Below are positions 1-8,746 of a DNA stretch of 64,000 bases, one piece after another. The stretch spans positions 92,399 to 156,398 of the forward strand of contig CBDFHV010000077.1 in NCBI GenBank assembly GCA_965247705.1, written 5' to 3'. How positions within the stretch are numbered: position 1 is the first letter of the stretch; the number at the start of each line of letters is the position of its first letter. This DNA is from CBDFHV01 sp965247705 (lineage in GTDB: Bacteria > Pseudomonadota > Alphaproteobacteria > Rhodospirillales > CAMCUA01). The notes under the pieces were generated by a model. That model was not told the origin of the DNA. It saw only the letters and a program-made list of their open reading frames with translations, and ran no database searches. The position numbers were made by a program, and so were the translations under genes.

Positions 1-543
1 GGACCGCCTTGGAGCCGACGGCGGGACCGCCGCGAACCACGATATTCAGGTCGTCCTCGAGTCCGGTAAGGCCGTGCACCTTGAGAATGTCGAGGAACAC
101 CAAACGGGCCGACGAGGCCGTGGTGTGCGAGGCGAACCGCTTGCCCTTCAGGTCGGCGAAGCTGTTGACGCCGCTATCGACGGTGACCAGCGTGTGCTGG
201 GCCTGTTCGAACATGGTGGCCAGGGCATTGGTTCCCTTGACCGCTTTCTTGAAGACGCCGGAGCCTTTCTTGGCGTGATGGAGCGCCGTGGCGAAGGCGA
301 AGGCGGTCTCGACCCGTCCCGCCTCGACATTGATCACGTTGGAGTTTCCCTGGCCCTGCTCGGCGGTGGTCGGAACCCCCTTGTCGGACAGAAGCTTGGC
401 CAGGCCGGCGGAGATGCCGTACCAGGAGCCGCCGGGGGCGCCGCTGGACAGGGTGATCTTGCCCTGAGCGAACGCCGGGCCAGCGGCCAGCAGGCTACCG
501 GCGACGATCGCCGGAACGAGTGCGAACGGTACCTTGCGAAACA
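1..543 (-). CDS. TAXI-family TRAP transporter substrate-binding protein (3' end beyond the window)
   Basis: Periplasmic solute receptor of a TRAP carrier. The frame is open for 181 codons from the ATG at 543 to position 1, so the C-terminal part is missing. Residues 1-24 are a signal peptide (positive MFRK, hydrophobic core, cleavage after AFA-Q). The mature start GKITLSSGAPGGSWYGIS is the typical TAXI opening, followed by the Q-G-NSNV stretch and the FADLKGKR motif of this family. A GGAAGGAG ribosome binding site lies about 8 nt upstream. It is on the same strand as the operon at 2522-9979, whose TAXI permease has no adjacent binding protein, so it may be that permease's partner (inference). 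An IS element now lies between them. Confidence 0.9.
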
Positions 544-917
544 TGGACTCAACTCCTTCCCTGATGAACATCGATGTTCCGGGTCCCCCATGAGGCATTC
601 GTGGGAGCGCCGGTCTTGCTCTTCCCCGAAACCATAGCCCAACCCCAAACCCGCGACAATGCGGCCGGGCTCATATCGTTGACGTCTACCCGATGGCACC
701 CTTCAGGGCTCTCCGTGCATTGGAAGGCAGTCGCCGCATGCCCCTGTCGATGTGGGCTCGCCGACAGACCCGAAAGGGTGGATTGCGTCGCCAGGGGGCA
801 GTCGTTGAAATTGTCTCGCCTGAACATGTTGGACATTGCCCAACAAACTCTTTTTCTGTTGGGCAATCAAAGGCGAATGTGTGGCCAAGCGCCCTAATCC
901 AGCCTCCGTTGACGATT
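544..917. other. Intergenic region between TAXI gene and IS element
   Basis: No convincing gene is seen; the short open frames here lack family resemblance and ribosome binding sites. The stretch should hold the promoter of the leftward TAXI gene. It contains the nested inverted repeats at 828-866 listed separately. The right edge is the outer end of the IS1380-like element. Confidence 0.6.
828..866. promoter_or_regulatory. Nested inverted repeats, possible operator
   Basis: TTGCCCAACA (836-845) and TGTTGGGCAA (857-866) are perfect 10-bp inverted arms around an 11-nt AT-rich centre. A further TGTTGG at 828-833 pairs with the CCAACA at 840-845, giving three half-sites in alternating orientation. 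The site is about 290 nt upstream of the TAXI start codon. There is no T-run, so an operator fits better than a terminator. The cognate regulator is not identifiable. Confidence 0.4.
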
Positions 918-2526
918 CCTAGCCCGAATTATTCACGGCGCTGATTGAAAATGCTGGTGAGCGTAGATTAACCTGTTGAAATGCCGTATGATTTTGGTGT
1001 CAAGACAAGATCACATGGCAACAGAACAACCCACGGCTCACCATGAACGAGATTACCCCCTATCTCCCTGGTTTGTCGCCCGTTGGAGGCAAGCCGCTTT
1101 GCGCCCGCTTCGACGGCGGACGGCTGTCGTCGGACGGCGGGGTGTTGTTGTTGGGCGAGATCGACAGGCGGCTCGGCATCGCCGACGTGCTCGCTTCCTG
1201 CGTCACCGACGTGCGCGACCCGGCGAGCACGACCCACGCTTACGTAGACATGATCCGGGCGCGCCTGTTCGCTATTGCCTGCGGGTATGAGGATTGCGAC
1301 GACCTCGACGTTCTGCGTTTCGATCCGGCGTTCAAGCTGGCCTGTGGCCGTTTGTCCGAGAGCGGCGACGACCTGATGAGCCAACCGACCCTGTCGCGCC
1401 TCGAGAACGCGCCGTCATGGCGCGCGCTCGGGCGCATGGGGCTGTCGATGATCGATCTGTTTTGCGCCAGCTTCAAGCGCGTTCCGGCGCGCATCGTTCT
1501 CGATATCGACGACACCGACGATGCCGTTCACGGCGGCCAGCAGCTGGCGCTGTTCAACGCCCATTACGACGACTATTGCTTCCAACCCATCCATATCTTC
1601 GAGGCGGCCACCGGCAAGCCGGTGATGTCACTGCTGCGTCCCGGCAAGCGGCCCTCCGGCGACGAGGCGGCGCGGATCCTGAGACACGTCATCGGCCGCA
1701 TCCGCCGCAACTGGCCACGGGTCGAGATCACCGTGCGGGGCGATGGCCACTACGCCACGCCGGAGGCCATGGAATTCCTCGAACGTCAGGGCTGCGGCTA
1801 CATCTTCGGGCTTTCCGGCAACGCCCGGCTGAACAGGATCGGCCAGCCGTGGTGCGAGGACGCCGCCGTGCGCCGGGCGGGGCAGGGAAAGGATAAGGTG
1901 CGCCGCTTCTTCCACACCGGCTACCAGGCCAAAAGCTGGTCACGGCAACGCTCGGTCATCGCCCGCGTGGAAGCTACCGCCAAGGGCTGTGACGTCCGCT
2001 TCGTCGTCACCAACCTGAGCGGCCGCGCCAAGGCGCTCTACGAGAAGGTCTACTGCGCCCGCGGGCGGATGGAAAACATGATCAAGGACCACAAGCTCTA
2101 CACCAAGTCCGACCGCACGTCGTGCCACCGTTGGGAGGCCAACCAGTTCCGCCTCTTCCTGCATACCGGCGCCTACTGGCTGCTGCATCAGCTTCGCCAA
2201 GCGGCGCCTCGGAAATCGCTGTGGCGAACGGCCACCTTCGAAACCCTGCGCCGGGCGTTTCTCAAAATCGCCGTCCGCGTCGAGGAGCTCAAGTCGCGCC
2301 TCAGGATCGCCCTGCCTTCGGCCTATCCCTATCAGCCGGCCATGATCGCCATCGCCGGGCGCATCACCGCCCAAGGGCCCTGAACCAAGCGGCAGGTGCC
2401 GCCGGACGAGCCCCGAACAACAACCTCCAACCTCTCCGACAATCCGTCTCAAAAATCGCCGTCAACCCGGTCGCTACCGCTCGTCCCGCTGAAATCCGAT
2501 GGCCGTCATGAATAATTGGGGCTAGG
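918..2526 (+). mobile_element. IS1380-like insertion sequence, 1609 bp
   Basis: The left end reads CCTAGCCCGAATTATTCA (from 918) and the right end, read inward from 2526, CCTAGCCCCAATTATTCA: 17 of 18 matches. The element encloses one transposase gene. I see no target-site duplication: the left flank ends GACGATT and the right flank begins TGCGTAA. The right end overlaps the 3' end of the amidase gene, whose stop codon TAG (2524-2522) is the TAG of the terminal CCTAG. Confidence 0.85.
1043..2383 (+). CDS. IS1380-family DDE transposase
   Basis: 446-aa transposase filling the element. It opens with the GRLSSDGGVLLLGEID stretch typical of IS1380-type transposases. Likely catalytic acids are the Asp of VLDIDDTDD (about residue 155), the Asp of VRGDGHY (about 234) and the Glu of YCARGRMENMIKDHK (about 343). 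The last matches the Y-(2)-R-(3)-E-(6)-K signature exactly. The frame is intact from ATG to stop, so the element may be active. It promotes cut-and-paste movement of the flanking inverted repeats. Confidence 0.93.
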   Translation: MNEITPYLPGLSPVGGKPLCARFDGGRLSSDGGVLLLGEIDRRLGIADVLASCVTDVRDPASTTHAYVDMIRARLFAIACGYEDCDDLDVLRFDPAFKLACGRLSESGDDLMSQPTLSRLENAPSWRALGRMGLSMIDLFCASFKRVPARIVLDIDDTDDAVHGGQQLALFNAHYDDYCFQPIHIFEAATGKPVMSLLRPGKRPSGDEAARILRHVIGRIRRNWPRVEITVRGDGHYATPEAMEFLERQGCGYIFGLSGNARLNRIGQPWCEDAAVRRAGQGKDKVRRFFHTGYQAKSWSRQRSVIARVEATAKGCDVRFVVTNLSGRAKALYEKVYCARGRMENMIKDHKLYTKSDRTSCHRWEANQFRLFLHTGAYWLLHQLRQAAPRKSLWRTATFETLRRAFLKIAVRVEELKSRLRIALPSAYPYQPAMIAIAGRITAQGP

Positions 2527-3730
2527 TGCGTAATCCCGCCATCACGGCGCGGCTCAACGCCAGCAGACTTTCGTCCGAACCCCGTCTGCCGATCAGCGAC
2601 AGGCCGAGGGGCAGGCCGTCCAGGCTGGCCAGGGGCAGGCTTACTTGGGGCAGGCCGCCCAGGCCGGCGATGCACAACAGGCACAGGGCCTGATTGCGGT
2701 AGGTGACTTCCTTGGTGTCGGTCTGGGTGTCCTTGAGGGGGGCGACGCGGGGCGAGGTGGGCAGGCAGAGGACGTCGCCCTCGCCCAGCAGGCCGTCGAG
2801 CCACTGGCTGATCTCCCGATGACGCTTGCGGTGCGCCTTGACCGCAGCGTCGTTGACGGTCGCCGCCCAGGCCAGCCGCTCGCGGATGCCGGGCCCGAAG
2901 GTGGGCCGGTGGGCCTCGATCCAGGCGCCGTGGTTGGCCCAGATTTCGGGTGCCTGGACGTGGCGAAAGACCTCCAGCCAGGATTCCAGCCCGTCGGAGC
3001 AGACAGTCAGGCTCGACGCCGTGTAAACCTCGGCTTCCACGGCCTTGATGGCGGGTCCCAGGGCCTCGCGCACCGGCTCTTCCACCAGCGCGAAGGCGTC
3101 ACGGGCAAGTAAAAGCCTGCGGGCGAGCGCCGTCGCGGCGTCGCCCTCCAGCAGCACCTGACCCATCCGCTCCAGGGTGCCGGCGTCGCGGGCGAACCAA
3201 CCCACCGTGTCGAAGCTGGGGCCGAAGGGGATGACGCCTTCCAGCGATACCCGGCCATGGGTGGGCCGAAAGCCGAAGATGCCGCAATAGCTCGCGGGCA
3301 GCCGCACCGAGCCGCCACAGTCGGTGCCGATGGCGGTGTCCGCCAGTCCCCCCGCCACCGCCACCACCGAGCCGTTGGAGGACCCGCCGGGAACCCGCAT
3401 AGGGTCCCGGGGATTGACCGGCGTGCCGTAATGGACGTTCTCGCCGGTCAGGCTGTAGGCCAGCTCGTCGGTGAGGGTCTTGCCCACCATGCGGGCCCCG
3501 GCGTCGAGAAGTCGTTGCACCGCCGCCGACGTCTCTTCCGCCGGTGGGTGGGTAGCGAGCCAGTCGGGATGGCCGAACCCGGTTCGGTGACCGGCGATGT
3601 GAAAGACGTCCTTGACCGCGAAGGTCAGGCCCCGTAGCGGGCCCGCCGGCGCGCCGTCGATGGTAATGCGGCCGTGGGGACAGAAGGCGCCCAGGGGATC
3701 GTCGGCAGGGTCCAGCTTGGTCCTTGCCAT
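2522..3730 (-). CDS. Amidase (amidase-signature family), 3' end formed by an IS
   Basis: 402-aa amidase-signature hydrolase, which converts an amide to acid plus ammonia in the cytoplasm. The Ser-cisSer-Lys triad is visible: Lys40 in AVKDVF, the Ser pair in GGSSNGS (115-121) and Ser141 in TDCGGSVRLPAS. The common GTDTGGS reads GTDCGGS here. The reading frame ends ...AGLRT and the stop codon lies inside the terminal repeat of the neighbouring IS, so the native C-terminus has been replaced. The length is close to normal for short family members, so only a few residues may be lost. It is the last gene of the operon before the IS, 42 nt after the amidohydrolase. It probably acts on the product of that ring-opening enzyme (inference). 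Confidence 0.88.
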   Translation of the reverse strand: MARTKLDPADDPLGAFCPHGRITIDGAPAGPLRGLTFAVKDVFHIAGHRTGFGHPDWLATHPPAEETSAAVQRLLDAGARMVGKTLTDELAYSLTGENVHYGTPVNPRDPMRVPGGSSNGSVVAVAGGLADTAIGTDCGGSVRLPASYCGIFGFRPTHGRVSLEGVIPFGPSFDTVGWFARDAGTLERMGQVLLEGDAATALARRLLLARDAFALVEEPVREALGPAIKAVEAEVYTASSLTVCSDGLESWLEVFRHVQAPEIWANHGAWIEAHRPTFGPGIRERLAWAATVNDAAVKAHRKRHREISQWLDGLLGEGDVLCLPTSPRVAPLKDTQTDTKEVTYRNQALCLLCIAGLGGLPQVSLPLASLDGLPLGLSLIGRRGSDESLLALSRAVMAGLRT

Positions 3731-3772
3731 GCCGCGGTCTTTCCTACACCGGCGCCGGGCCCTGTCGGCCGC

Positions 3773-5002
3773 TCAGTTGGGGCGGTGCAGGCGGGCAGGC
3801 TCGCGGGTGAATGTCTGGCGGCCTCGCTTGAACCCATAGACGGGCGGCGCCAGCTCGGCGACCGCGTTCTCCCGCCGGACGCAGTCGAGCACCACCAGGT
3901 CCGCCGACTTGCCCACCGTCACTCCGTAGTCGTCGATGCCCATGAGACGCGCTGAACGACGGGTCACCATTTCGAAGCATTCGATCACGTCCGCGCGGGC
4001 GCCCACGTGGCAGATGTTGGCGTAAAGGTTGGCCATGCGAATCAGCGAACAATCGCCGAAGGGGGTGAAGGGGTTGAGGATGTTGTTGGACGACAGGGAA
4101 CAATTGACGCCGGAGCCTAGCATGCGGTGAACCGGCACCACGCCGCGGCGCTGATCGTGGTCCTGGGCGCGGCCCATGAGAAACAGGTCCGTCGACGGCA
4201 GCACCGTCACCGCCACGCCGGCGTCGGCCAGGCGGCGGGACGCCCGGTCCAGGTCGTCCGGGGGCACCAGCGACAGCTTGGTGACGTGGCCGACGGCGAC
4301 CCGTCCGCCGTAGCCGAACTTCTCGGTCAGGTCGCAGACGTGGTTGATATCCATCTCGTCGGCGGTCTCGCCAAAGTCCAGATGCATGTCGATATCGATG
4401 TCGAACTCGCGGGCCATCTCGAACACCCGGTCGATCTGGCCCTTGGGATCGGTGTCCGTATAGGGCGCGGCCCCGACCACCGTGCAGCCGCGCTTCAGGG
4501 ACTCGACCATCAGCTCGTCGGTGCCCGGGTTGTTGAGCAAGCCCTCCTGGGGAAAGACGCAGATTTCCAGGTCCACCGCCCAGCGGTATTCGTCGATCAG
4601 GGGCATCACCCCCTCCAGACTCCTGAGCCCGATGCCGGGGTCCACTTCCAGATGGGTGCGCAGGTGGGTGGTCCCCTGGAGAATGCATTTCTCCAGGGTT
4701 CCGCGGGCCCGGTCGTGCACGTCTTCCGCCGTGAAGGCCAGCTTGGCGGTGGCCACCGTCTCGATAGCCTCGCCCAGGTCGCCCTTTTCCGATTTGCAGC
4801 GGTCCAGGATGCAGGACTTGTCCAGGTGGATGTGGGTTTCCACGAATCCCGGAACCACCAACCGTCCCCCCAGGTCGATCTCCGGGCCGTCGGCAGCCAG
4901 ACCCGGTTCGATGGCCGCGATGCGGCCGTTGTCGATGCCGATGTCTTGGTAGATGCCGGCATCGTCGTCGGCCAGAATTCCGTTTCTGAGGATCAAATCC
5001 AT
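3773..5002 (-). CDS. Amidohydrolase of the cytosine deaminase / AtzC type
   Basis: 409-aa metal-dependent amidohydrolase with a TIM barrel. The first metal motif HIHLDKS is His57/His59. Further ligands are likely His207 (DMHLDFG) and His239 (VGHVTKLS). Where cytosine deaminase has the metal-binding Asp in a HDDxxDPW segment, this protein reads SSNNILNPFTPFG (Asn306/Asn307). That may be a subfamily trait or an altered metal site. It probably hydrolyses or deaminates a cyclic amide or N-heterocycle. It sits between the CitE-like gene (49 nt upstream) and the amidase (42 nt downstream). The substrate is unknown. Confidence 0.85.
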   Translation of the reverse strand: MDLILRNGILADDDAGIYQDIGIDNGRIAAIEPGLAADGPEIDLGGRLVVPGFVETHIHLDKSCILDRCKSEKGDLGEAIETVATAKLAFTAEDVHDRARGTLEKCILQGTTHLRTHLEVDPGIGLRSLEGVMPLIDEYRWAVDLEICVFPQEGLLNNPGTDELMVESLKRGCTVVGAAPYTDTDPKGQIDRVFEMAREFDIDIDMHLDFGETADEMDINHVCDLTEKFGYGGRVAVGHVTKLSLVPPDDLDRASRRLADAGVAVTVLPSTDLFLMGRAQDHDQRRGVVPVHRMLGSGVNCSLSSNNILNPFTPFGDCSLIRMANLYANICHVGARADVIECFEMVTRRSARLMGIDDYGVTVGKSADLVVLDCVRRENAVAELAPPVYGFKRGRQTFTREPARLHRPN

Positions 5003-5051
5003 GGTTGCCTCCCTGTCATTAGCCGGCGTCGGCGCGCGTGCCGGACGACCG

Positions 5052-5957
5052 TCACGTTTGCGTCGTCTCCTGGGTCGCGAAGCGTTGGTGCCAGTCGAGA
5101 ACTCCCTGGGCGCGCGCCACCACCGGCGGGTCGATCATCTGCCCGTCCACGGACGCGCTGCCGCGGCCTTCGGCCAGGGCCGCCTCGAAGGTCTCGACTA
5201 CGGCCCGGGCATGGGCGACCTCGGCGTCGCTGGGCATGAACTCCTCGTTTAGCACCGCGACCTGGCCGGGATGGATGCAGAAGGCGCCGCGGAAGCCCAA
5301 CCGCCGGGAGCGGCGCACCATCTGGCGGAACCCGTCCAGGTCCCGGTAGTCGGCGATGGACCCGAGGAAGCCGAGGGGGAAAAGCCCCGCCGCCCGGGCC
5401 GCCAGGGAGACCTGGAAGGACGGCATGGCGAGGGCGTCCTCATGGGCTTCCATGCCCGCCGACATGGAAAAATCCTCTCCGCCCACGAAAACCGCGGTCA
5501 TGCGGGCGCAGGACGATGCGATGGCCGACGCCTCGAACAAGGCGGCGACGGTTTCGATTTCGGCGACAATTCCCACGCTGCCGGCGGCGAGGCCCCGTTC
5601 CGCTTCCAGCTCGCCGATGACCTCGTCGATCCCCAGCATCTGACCGGCGTTTTCCGCCTTGGGCGCCATGATGGCCCGCACGCCGGGGATGATCGAGGCA
5701 TCCAGGTCGCGGACCGCCAATCGCCAGGGCCGGTTGATGCGCACGACCACGTCGGCGCCCCCGCGCGACACCTTGTCGGTGGCGGCGGCGAGGTAATCGC
5801 GGGCGGACTCCTTCTCCGCCGGCGGAATGCTGTCCTCCAGGTCAAGGACGATGGCGTCGGCGCCTCGGGTGTGGGCCTTGTCGACGAAGCGGTCCACATT
5901 GACCGGGACGAACATGCCGGACCGCCAATGGGGGCGCCCGGGCGTGGGGCCGCTCAT
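5052..5957 (-). CDS. CitE-like HpcH/HpaI-family CoA-ester lyase
   Basis: 301-aa TIM-barrel protein of the citrate lyase beta / malyl-CoA lyase group. It shows VLDLEDSIPP (about 37-46), the VRINRP strand, MAPKAEN, AEIET, GGEDFSMSAG and CIHPGQV, which carry the CoA and Mg-enolate contacts of the family. I chose the ATG at 5957 because it overlaps the upstream stop as ATGA; the frame opens further upstream without homology. Family members cleave or form 3-hydroxyacyl-CoA esters such as malyl-, citramalyl- or methylmalyl-CoA. With the MaoC proteins and the CoA-transferase in the same operon, a C4-C5 dicarboxyl-CoA cleavage is plausible (inference). Confidence 0.87.
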   Translation of the reverse strand: MSGPTPGRPHWRSGMFVPVNVDRFVDKAHTRGADAIVLDLEDSIPPAEKESARDYLAAATDKVSRGGADVVVRINRPWRLAVRDLDASIIPGVRAIMAPKAENAGQMLGIDEVIGELEAERGLAAGSVGIVAEIETVAALFEASAIASSCARMTAVFVGGEDFSMSAGMEAHEDALAMPSFQVSLAARAAGLFPLGFLGSIADYRDLDGFRQMVRRSRRLGFRGAFCIHPGQVAVLNEEFMPSDAEVAHARAVVETFEAALAEGRGSASVDGQMIDPPVVARAQGVLDWHQRFATQETTQT

Positions 5958-6382
5958 GACGGCATCGGACAGGTCGCGGTGCCGACCAGGGCCGGCTCGC
6001 CGTCCGCCTTCTCGCAGCGCACCTCCATGGTGCACAGTCCGTCCGCGATCTCTGCGACTTTAAGGCTGGTCCGCAACGTATCGCCGACCGGCACCGGCCG
6101 GACGTACTTGATCTTGAGGGTGCCGTGGCAAGCCCAGGCGTCGCCAAAGATGCCCAACAGCAGCTTGATGGAGTGCCCCTCGTACTGGATGCCCGAGGCG
6201 ATGGGCGCGTCGAGCCCGGCCTCCGCGGCCTTGTCGTTGTCCGTGTGCAGGTTGCGGGCGGGCCAGCCGGATGCCGACAAGGGGCCGCCGGAAAACGCCA
6301 GCAGCCGCTCCAGGGTCAAGGCGTAGGGCCGACCGTGGATTTCCTGGCCGACCTCGAGGGTCGCGGGGGTTCGGTCCGTCAT
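5954..6382 (-). CDS. MaoC-like acyl-CoA hydratase subunit 1
   Basis: 142-aa single hot-dog domain. It carries the family-like ASGIQYEGHSIKLL helix and the LKIKYVRPVPVGDTL strand, which match the MaoC dehydratase fold. Translation is coupled to the next gene by an ATGA overlap. The neighbouring gene at 6387-6809 encodes a second hot-dog protein of the same length. The two probably form a heteromeric (R)-specific hydratase in which one subunit carries the catalytic Asp/His and the other is structural, as known for split MaoC enzymes (inference). It would act between the CoA-transferase and the lyase of the operon. Confidence 0.83.
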   Translation of the reverse strand: MTDRTPATLEVGQEIHGRPYALTLERLLAFSGGPLSASGWPARNLHTDNDKAAEAGLDAPIASGIQYEGHSIKLLLGIFGDAWACHGTLKIKYVRPVPVGDTLRTSLKVAEIADGLCTMEVRCEKADGEPALVGTATCPMPS

Positions 6383-6386
6383 GGCG

Positions 6387-6809
6387 CTACCCAGCGCTGC
6401 CAGGAAAGGTCAGGTGAAGTTCCCGGGTCAGGATCGGCCGCCCGTCGCCTTCGGTCATGCGTACCTCCATAATGTAGTATCGCCGGCCCCGCTTCTCGTA
6501 CTCCCCGGTTACCGTCCAGTCCACACGCAGCGTGGCGCCGACAGGGGCCGGATTGTGGAAGCGGACGGTCGCCTCGGACAGGATGGAGCCGGTATTGGGC
6601 GCCAGCTTGAAGCTCGGGGACTTGGTGTTGGCGCTCATCTGCAACAGCAGGGCGGGATGCACCTCCGCCGGCGAACCGTCGTCACCGGTGTAGCGGGGGT
6701 CGAAATCCTCCTGGGCGTATAGGACCTGCTGATTGAACGCCGGGGTTACGGTGAACTCCAGGGACGCATAAGCATCCCCCGGTGCCAGTTCATGGGCGAA
6801 CTTGTCCAT
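6387..6809 (-). CDS. MaoC-like hot-dog protein subunit 2
   Basis: 140-aa protein of the FAS1-like / MaoC N-domain type. Supporting segments are the EDFDPRY stretch, the VHPALLLQMSANTKSPSFKL helix and the RFHNPAPVGATLRV strand. Its start overlaps the end of the TRAP permease by 20 nt, and its stop is 4 nt before the second hot-dog gene. Very tight spacing implies co-translation with its partner. The sequence does not show a full catalytic His/Asp pair clearly, so it may be the non-catalytic half of the hydratase. Confidence 0.8.
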   Translation of the reverse strand: MDKFAHELAPGDAYASLEFTVTPAFNQQVLYAQEDFDPRYTGDDGSPAEVHPALLLQMSANTKSPSFKLAPNTGSILSEATVRFHNPAPVGATLRVDWTVTGEYEKRGRRYYIMEVRMTEGDGRPILTRELHLTFPGSAG

Positions 6810-8730
6810 CTTGCCTCCTTGGTTCAGGGCCGGTTCGCCGCCGCGACTCGCGGGCCAGGATCAGTGCCATCAACAGGGCGAACAGGCCGAACCCGATGGC
6901 GTCGCTCTGCCACTCCGCGTGGATCATGGGCAGGGAAGAGGCCAAGGCCAGCAGGCGTTCGTGGGCCATGAGGTCGATGCGGAACCATCCCGACGACGCC
7001 ACCGACAGGGTAAAGATGCCGAAACTGGCGGTGGCCAGGGCCCACGCCACCTCTCCAGCGCTGCCGACGCCCAGCAGCGGCGGCCCGAAGACGAACATGT
7101 AGGGGATGATGAACACCGAAAGGCCGAGCCGGAAGGCGACAATGCTGGTGCGCCAGGGGTCGGTGCCGGCGACCGCGGCGGCCGCGTAGGAAGCTACCGC
7201 CACCGGTGGCGTTATGGCGGACTTGGCGGCGCAATAGATGATGAAGAAGTGGGCCGCCGCCAGGGGCACGCCCATCTGGGACAGGCCCGGCGCCAACAGG
7301 GCGGCGAGAATGATGTAGGCCGCCGCCGTCGGCATCCCCATGCCCAAAATCACGCAGACGATCATGGTCAGAACGAGGGCGATGAGAACCTGTCCGCCGG
7401 AGAAGTCCAGAATGATGCCGCTGAGCTTCAGCCCCAGTCCGGTCATCACGATGATGCCGGCGATCATGCCGCCGATGGCGCAGGCGACGGTCACCGGGGC
7501 GATCATGCGCGGCGCCTCGGTCATCGCCTGAAAGACGATGGCCACGATCCGCCGGCGGCTTTCCGAATCGAACACGACGATCAGCCCGGTCAGGGTGACC
7601 AGAGCCCAGAAGCCGGCCATTGTCGGGGAGTATCCCTGGAACAGGAACCCGACCAGCACCGCGATGGACAGCATCAGGTAGCCCCGCTTGCGCAGGACGC
7701 CTAAGAGCGACGGGATATTCTCGTCGGCCATGATCTTGAGGCCCAGCCGCCGGGCCTCCAGGTCGACCATGGCAAAGACGGCCATGTAGTAGAGAATCGC
7801 CGGGATGAGTGCGATCTTGATGATCTCGGCATAGGGGATGCCGGCGTACTCGACCATCAGGAACGCGGCCCCGCCCATGATCGGCGGGGTCAACTGGCCG
7901 CCGCTGGAGGCCACCGCCTCGACACCGGCGGCAAAGGTCGGGGGATAGCCCGCCTTGCGCATGGCCGGGATGGTGAACGGGCCGGTGGTCACCACGTTGC
8001 CGGCGGACGAGCCCTGGAGCATGCCCATGAAGGCGCTGGAAACCACGGACGTCTTGGCCGGCCCGCCGACCGCCCGGCCGGTCAGCGCATGGGCCAGGTC
8101 GGTGAAGAACTGGCCGGCGCCCGAGGCGATCAGCAGGGCACCCAGCAGCACGAACAAGAAAATGAAATCGGCGGTGACCTTGACCGGAACGTTAAAGATC
8201 CCGTCGGTGGTCAGGTAGAACATCTCCAGCATGGTGTCGAAGCCCTGGCCGCGGTGCCAGAACGGCTCGGGCAAATGGGGGCCGACGATCACGTAAACGA
8301 TGAACCCGGTCACGATCCACACCAGAACCCAGCCCACCGTGCGCCGCGCCGCGTCCAGAAGGGCCAGCACCAGGCCACAGCCCAGGGCCACTTCCACCGG
8401 CGTCGTGGCGCCGATGAACGGCAGCCGGTCCATGACGTACTCGTGGCGAATCACCAGGTAGGCGCTGGAGCCAAGCGAGACCGCCGCCATCAAGATATCC
8501 CAGCCGAGGATGGCTACCCGCCGGCCGCCGGTCGTCTCGGCCCAGTGGCGCTCCATTTGGCTGGTGAACAGGATCACCAGCACGAAACACACATGGACCG
8601 GATAGTGGATGAAGAACGACGGCGTCACCATGGCCGCCGTGACCACCTGATAGGTGGACATGGCGAGGGCCAGCACCACCGACACGCCACGCAGGATGCC
8701 GATCGCCGGCGGCCGGGCAGCGTCGGTCAT
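6790..8730 (-). CDS. TAXI-type TRAP transporter fused permease (DctQ-DctM fusion)
   Basis: 646-aa integral membrane protein with many hydrophobic segments along its length. The first ~150 residues correspond to the small DctQ-like part and the remainder to the large DctM part. Diagnostic TAXI-permease stretches are QGSSAGNVVTTGPFTIPAM, GGQLTPPIMGGAAFLM, and LGMGMPTAAAYI with ITPPVAVASYAAA. It drives secondary, Na+-coupled uptake of an organic acid delivered by a TAXI receptor. It lies 16 nt after the CoA-transferase and overlaps the first MaoC gene, so transport and catabolism are co-expressed. No receptor gene is adjacent; the candidate is the one at 1-543. Confidence 0.92.
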   Translation of the reverse strand: MTDAARPPAIGILRGVSVVLALAMSTYQVVTAAMVTPSFFIHYPVHVCFVLVILFTSQMERHWAETTGGRRVAILGWDILMAAVSLGSSAYLVIRHEYVMDRLPFIGATTPVEVALGCGLVLALLDAARRTVGWVLVWIVTGFIVYVIVGPHLPEPFWHRGQGFDTMLEMFYLTTDGIFNVPVKVTADFIFLFVLLGALLIASGAGQFFTDLAHALTGRAVGGPAKTSVVSSAFMGMLQGSSAGNVVTTGPFTIPAMRKAGYPPTFAAGVEAVASSGGQLTPPIMGGAAFLMVEYAGIPYAEIIKIALIPAILYYMAVFAMVDLEARRLGLKIMADENIPSLLGVLRKRGYLMLSIAVLVGFLFQGYSPTMAGFWALVTLTGLIVVFDSESRRRIVAIVFQAMTEAPRMIAPVTVACAIGGMIAGIIVMTGLGLKLSGIILDFSGGQVLIALVLTMIVCVILGMGMPTAAAYIILAALLAPGLSQMGVPLAAAHFFIIYCAAKSAITPPVAVASYAAAAVAGTDPWRTSIVAFRLGLSVFIIPYMFVFGPPLLGVGSAGEVAWALATASFGIFTLSVASSGWFRIDLMAHERLLALASSLPMIHAEWQSDAIGFGLFALLMALILARESRRRTGPEPRRQDGQVRP

Positions 8731-8746
8731 TGGCGTCCCCGCATCC

